Positions 62,796 through 64,000 of a DNA stretch of 64,000 nt are shown piece after piece. The position numbers and the translations under genes are program-made. The notes under the pieces were generated by a model. That model saw nothing but the letters and a program-made list of their open reading frames with translations, did no database searches and had not been told where the DNA came from. The stretch covers positions 1 through 64,000 of the forward strand of contig CAJQUW010006165.1 of NCBI GenBank assembly GCA_907163375.1. The letters run 5' to 3'. Positions within the stretch are counted from its first letter, which is position 1, and every line of letters begins with the position of its first letter. Source of the DNA: Prostheceraeus crozeri. Its lineage: Eukaryota; Platyhelminthes; Polycladida; Euryleptidae.

Positions 62796-62935
62796 CAGTG
62801 ATTCTCAAACGGGGTGCCGCGGAACACTCTATGGGTGCTGTCAATCATAGGGGTGCCGCCCGGGTGCCGCCAACCTCTGTGTGCAATTCATCGGTCAGCA
62901 ACGCATCTATGAATTGCACCTATTTGCGCCACTGT
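62796..62935 (+). mobile_element. hAT terminus fragment
   Basis: CAGTGATTCTCAAACGGGGT followed by GCCGCGG strongly resembles the ends of Charlie-like hAT transposons (CAGTGGTTCTCAAAC type). A GC-rich subterminal part with repeated GGGTGCCGC words follows, then an 11-bp inverted repeat GTGCAATTCAT / ATGAATTGCAC. The opposite end was not found, so this is a fragment. Confidence 0.6.
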
Positions 62936-63053
62936 GGTAGAATAAATAGAATAGTGGTACACATACGGTAGAATAAACTAGGTTATATGCAAGCTTATAT
63001 AAAATAGCTCAATGTGTTTTCGAAAAATATGAGATATGCAGGCAGGTCTGCAT

Positions 63054-63914
63054 ATAGAGTAAGTATATTAGGTAGATCAGCAACTCAGCATTTATTGAAT
63101 CCCATTGTGTATACAGTTTCGATTTTTTTAAATCAACTCGAGTTGAAACCCACATACCGCATGAGAAATATGCAATTTTTACGGTTTTGCAGAAATTTAC
63201 ACGGATTTGACTGATCATGATAGCAATACAGAAGGAATAGTAGTATTTTACAAATTGTCCGTGTCATGTCAACCTTAGAGGTAATATAGTTTGTCAAATT
63301 AACAATTCGATGGGTTACTTTCTATTACTTTAATGCTCAGCTTTATTTGTAATAAGAGAATTTTCTTAACTGTGATCATATCACAATGCCTGCCACTGCA
63401 TGAAAGAGCAAAACATCATAATGAAAGACAGAGATCATAATTGACTATAAAAGATATGTAAATGGGTAGCCTGAATATTACTATTTAAATTCAAGAAATG
63501 AAACAGAAATTTAGTGAATGATAAAATTATACCGATGAAAATTGAATTAAAACTTGAATTTTCAGCTATAGAATCACAATAAGATTCTAACATTTCCATG
63601 AAGCCGTGCACTATAATGTGGTTCATGAAATATCCCTGATAATCAGATCAATCTCCACTTAATAAAGATGCCTGCTAGTAAATGTTATTTCCTTTTGATA
63701 TCTATAAGCTTCGTACTACTTATATAGTGGCTTCACGTCGGTAGTATATAAACACAGGAATAATTTGCAAAAATTTCATTTCAAAAAAATTGCTTGAATA
63801 ATTTTCTGGACCACAGAAACCTAATCTCTGCGAAAAACTGAATCTTTTTCATATAAAAATGTTCACTGTATGTAGACACTTTTTTGAGTCGGCACTCTAC
63901 CTATTACTCTATGA
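63054..63914 (-). mobile_element. MITE family M, copy 2 (inverted)
   Basis: Ends ATAGAGTAAGTATATTAGG and ATTACTCTATGA(C), with a 6-bp duplication CTGCAT at 63048-63053 and 63916-63921 (the ends are frayed by a base or two). On the minus strand it matches 37257-38114 throughout, for instance AAATTTTTGCAAATTATTC followed by GTGTTTATATACTA, and GAAACTGTATACACA. The lengths differ by only a few bases (861 against 858). No coding capacity. Confidence 0.8.
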
Positions 63915-64000
63915 CCTGCATGTACAATATACGCATAGATTGCCTGGAGGAATTCGTGCAAGCATTTATTTAGTATAGTTTTATTAATTATGGACAATAT

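Noticed and set aside
1-64000. CRISPR array, bacterial operons, rRNA or tRNA genes
   Set aside because: No regularly spaced identical repeats with unique spacers, no ribosome-binding-site-led gene chains, and no rRNA or tRNA cores seen; the DNA is clearly animal.
1-64000. LTR retrotransposons or endogenous retroviruses
   Set aside because: No long direct terminal repeats and no gag, protease or envelope-like frames were seen; both reverse transcriptases present are of LINE type.

Overview
The window looks like nuclear DNA of a marine invertebrate. It is AT-rich and gene-poor, with spliced genes using GT-AG introns, metazoan TATA-box promoters, two CD225/dispanin genes, L2/CR1-type LINEs, hAT transposons, a Crypton recombinase fossil and a Polinton-type DNA polymerase relic. 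An echinoderm or related deuterostome fits this mix, but I cannot prove it from sequence alone.

Region 1 (1-9.4 kb) is a compact gene island. At the left edge, on the minus strand, lies the exonuclease part of a protein-primed family B DNA polymerase of Polinton/Maverick type, a fossil. Just upstream of it is a minus-strand spliced gene of unknown function with a TATA promoter at about 3.76 kb, a noncoding first exon and several small phase-0 exons. Two further short intronless ORFs with TATA boxes (5060-5494 minus, 8669-8953 plus) form a divergent pair. A nearly full-length L2/CR1-like LINE (about 5605-8547) has been dropped into their shared promoter region. Simple and tandem repeats fill the gaps: a TTAGGG-like tract, hairpins, and 118-bp and 201-bp repeats.

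Region 2 (9.4-15.1 kb) is a transposon nest: an imperfect foldback, one hAT copy (11014-11711), and a minus-strand LINE (about 12.1-15.06 kb) into which a second hAT copy of the same family (13527-14292) inserted with a perfect 8-bp target duplication.

Region 3 (15-45 kb) is mostly AT-rich noncoding DNA. It holds two same-strand CD225/dispanin exons (23166-23536 and 32043-32428) that share an intron position and phase and are probably tandem duplicates. Two weaker minus-strand exon candidates lie between them. A MITE with 6-bp target duplications lies at 37257-38114; its sister copy, inverted, is at 63054-63914.

Region 4 (45.2-47.5 kb) holds a decayed Crypton-type tyrosine recombinase gene flanked on both sides by about 115-bp repeats carrying a 7-3-7 palindrome, plus a strong hairpin.

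Region 5 (50.5-64 kb) is the most unusual part: a cluster of foldback elements. Two related elements (50582-53186 and 59451-60834) have arms built from an ordered series of distinct modules of about 160-173 bp (A-B-C-D), each bounded by the same roughly 30-bp motif that also forms the element ends. Around them lie a near-perfect 345-bp-arm palindrome with TA flanks (60847-61590), a diverged palindrome with TA flanks (55669-56269), and an older palindrome (about 55160-55645).
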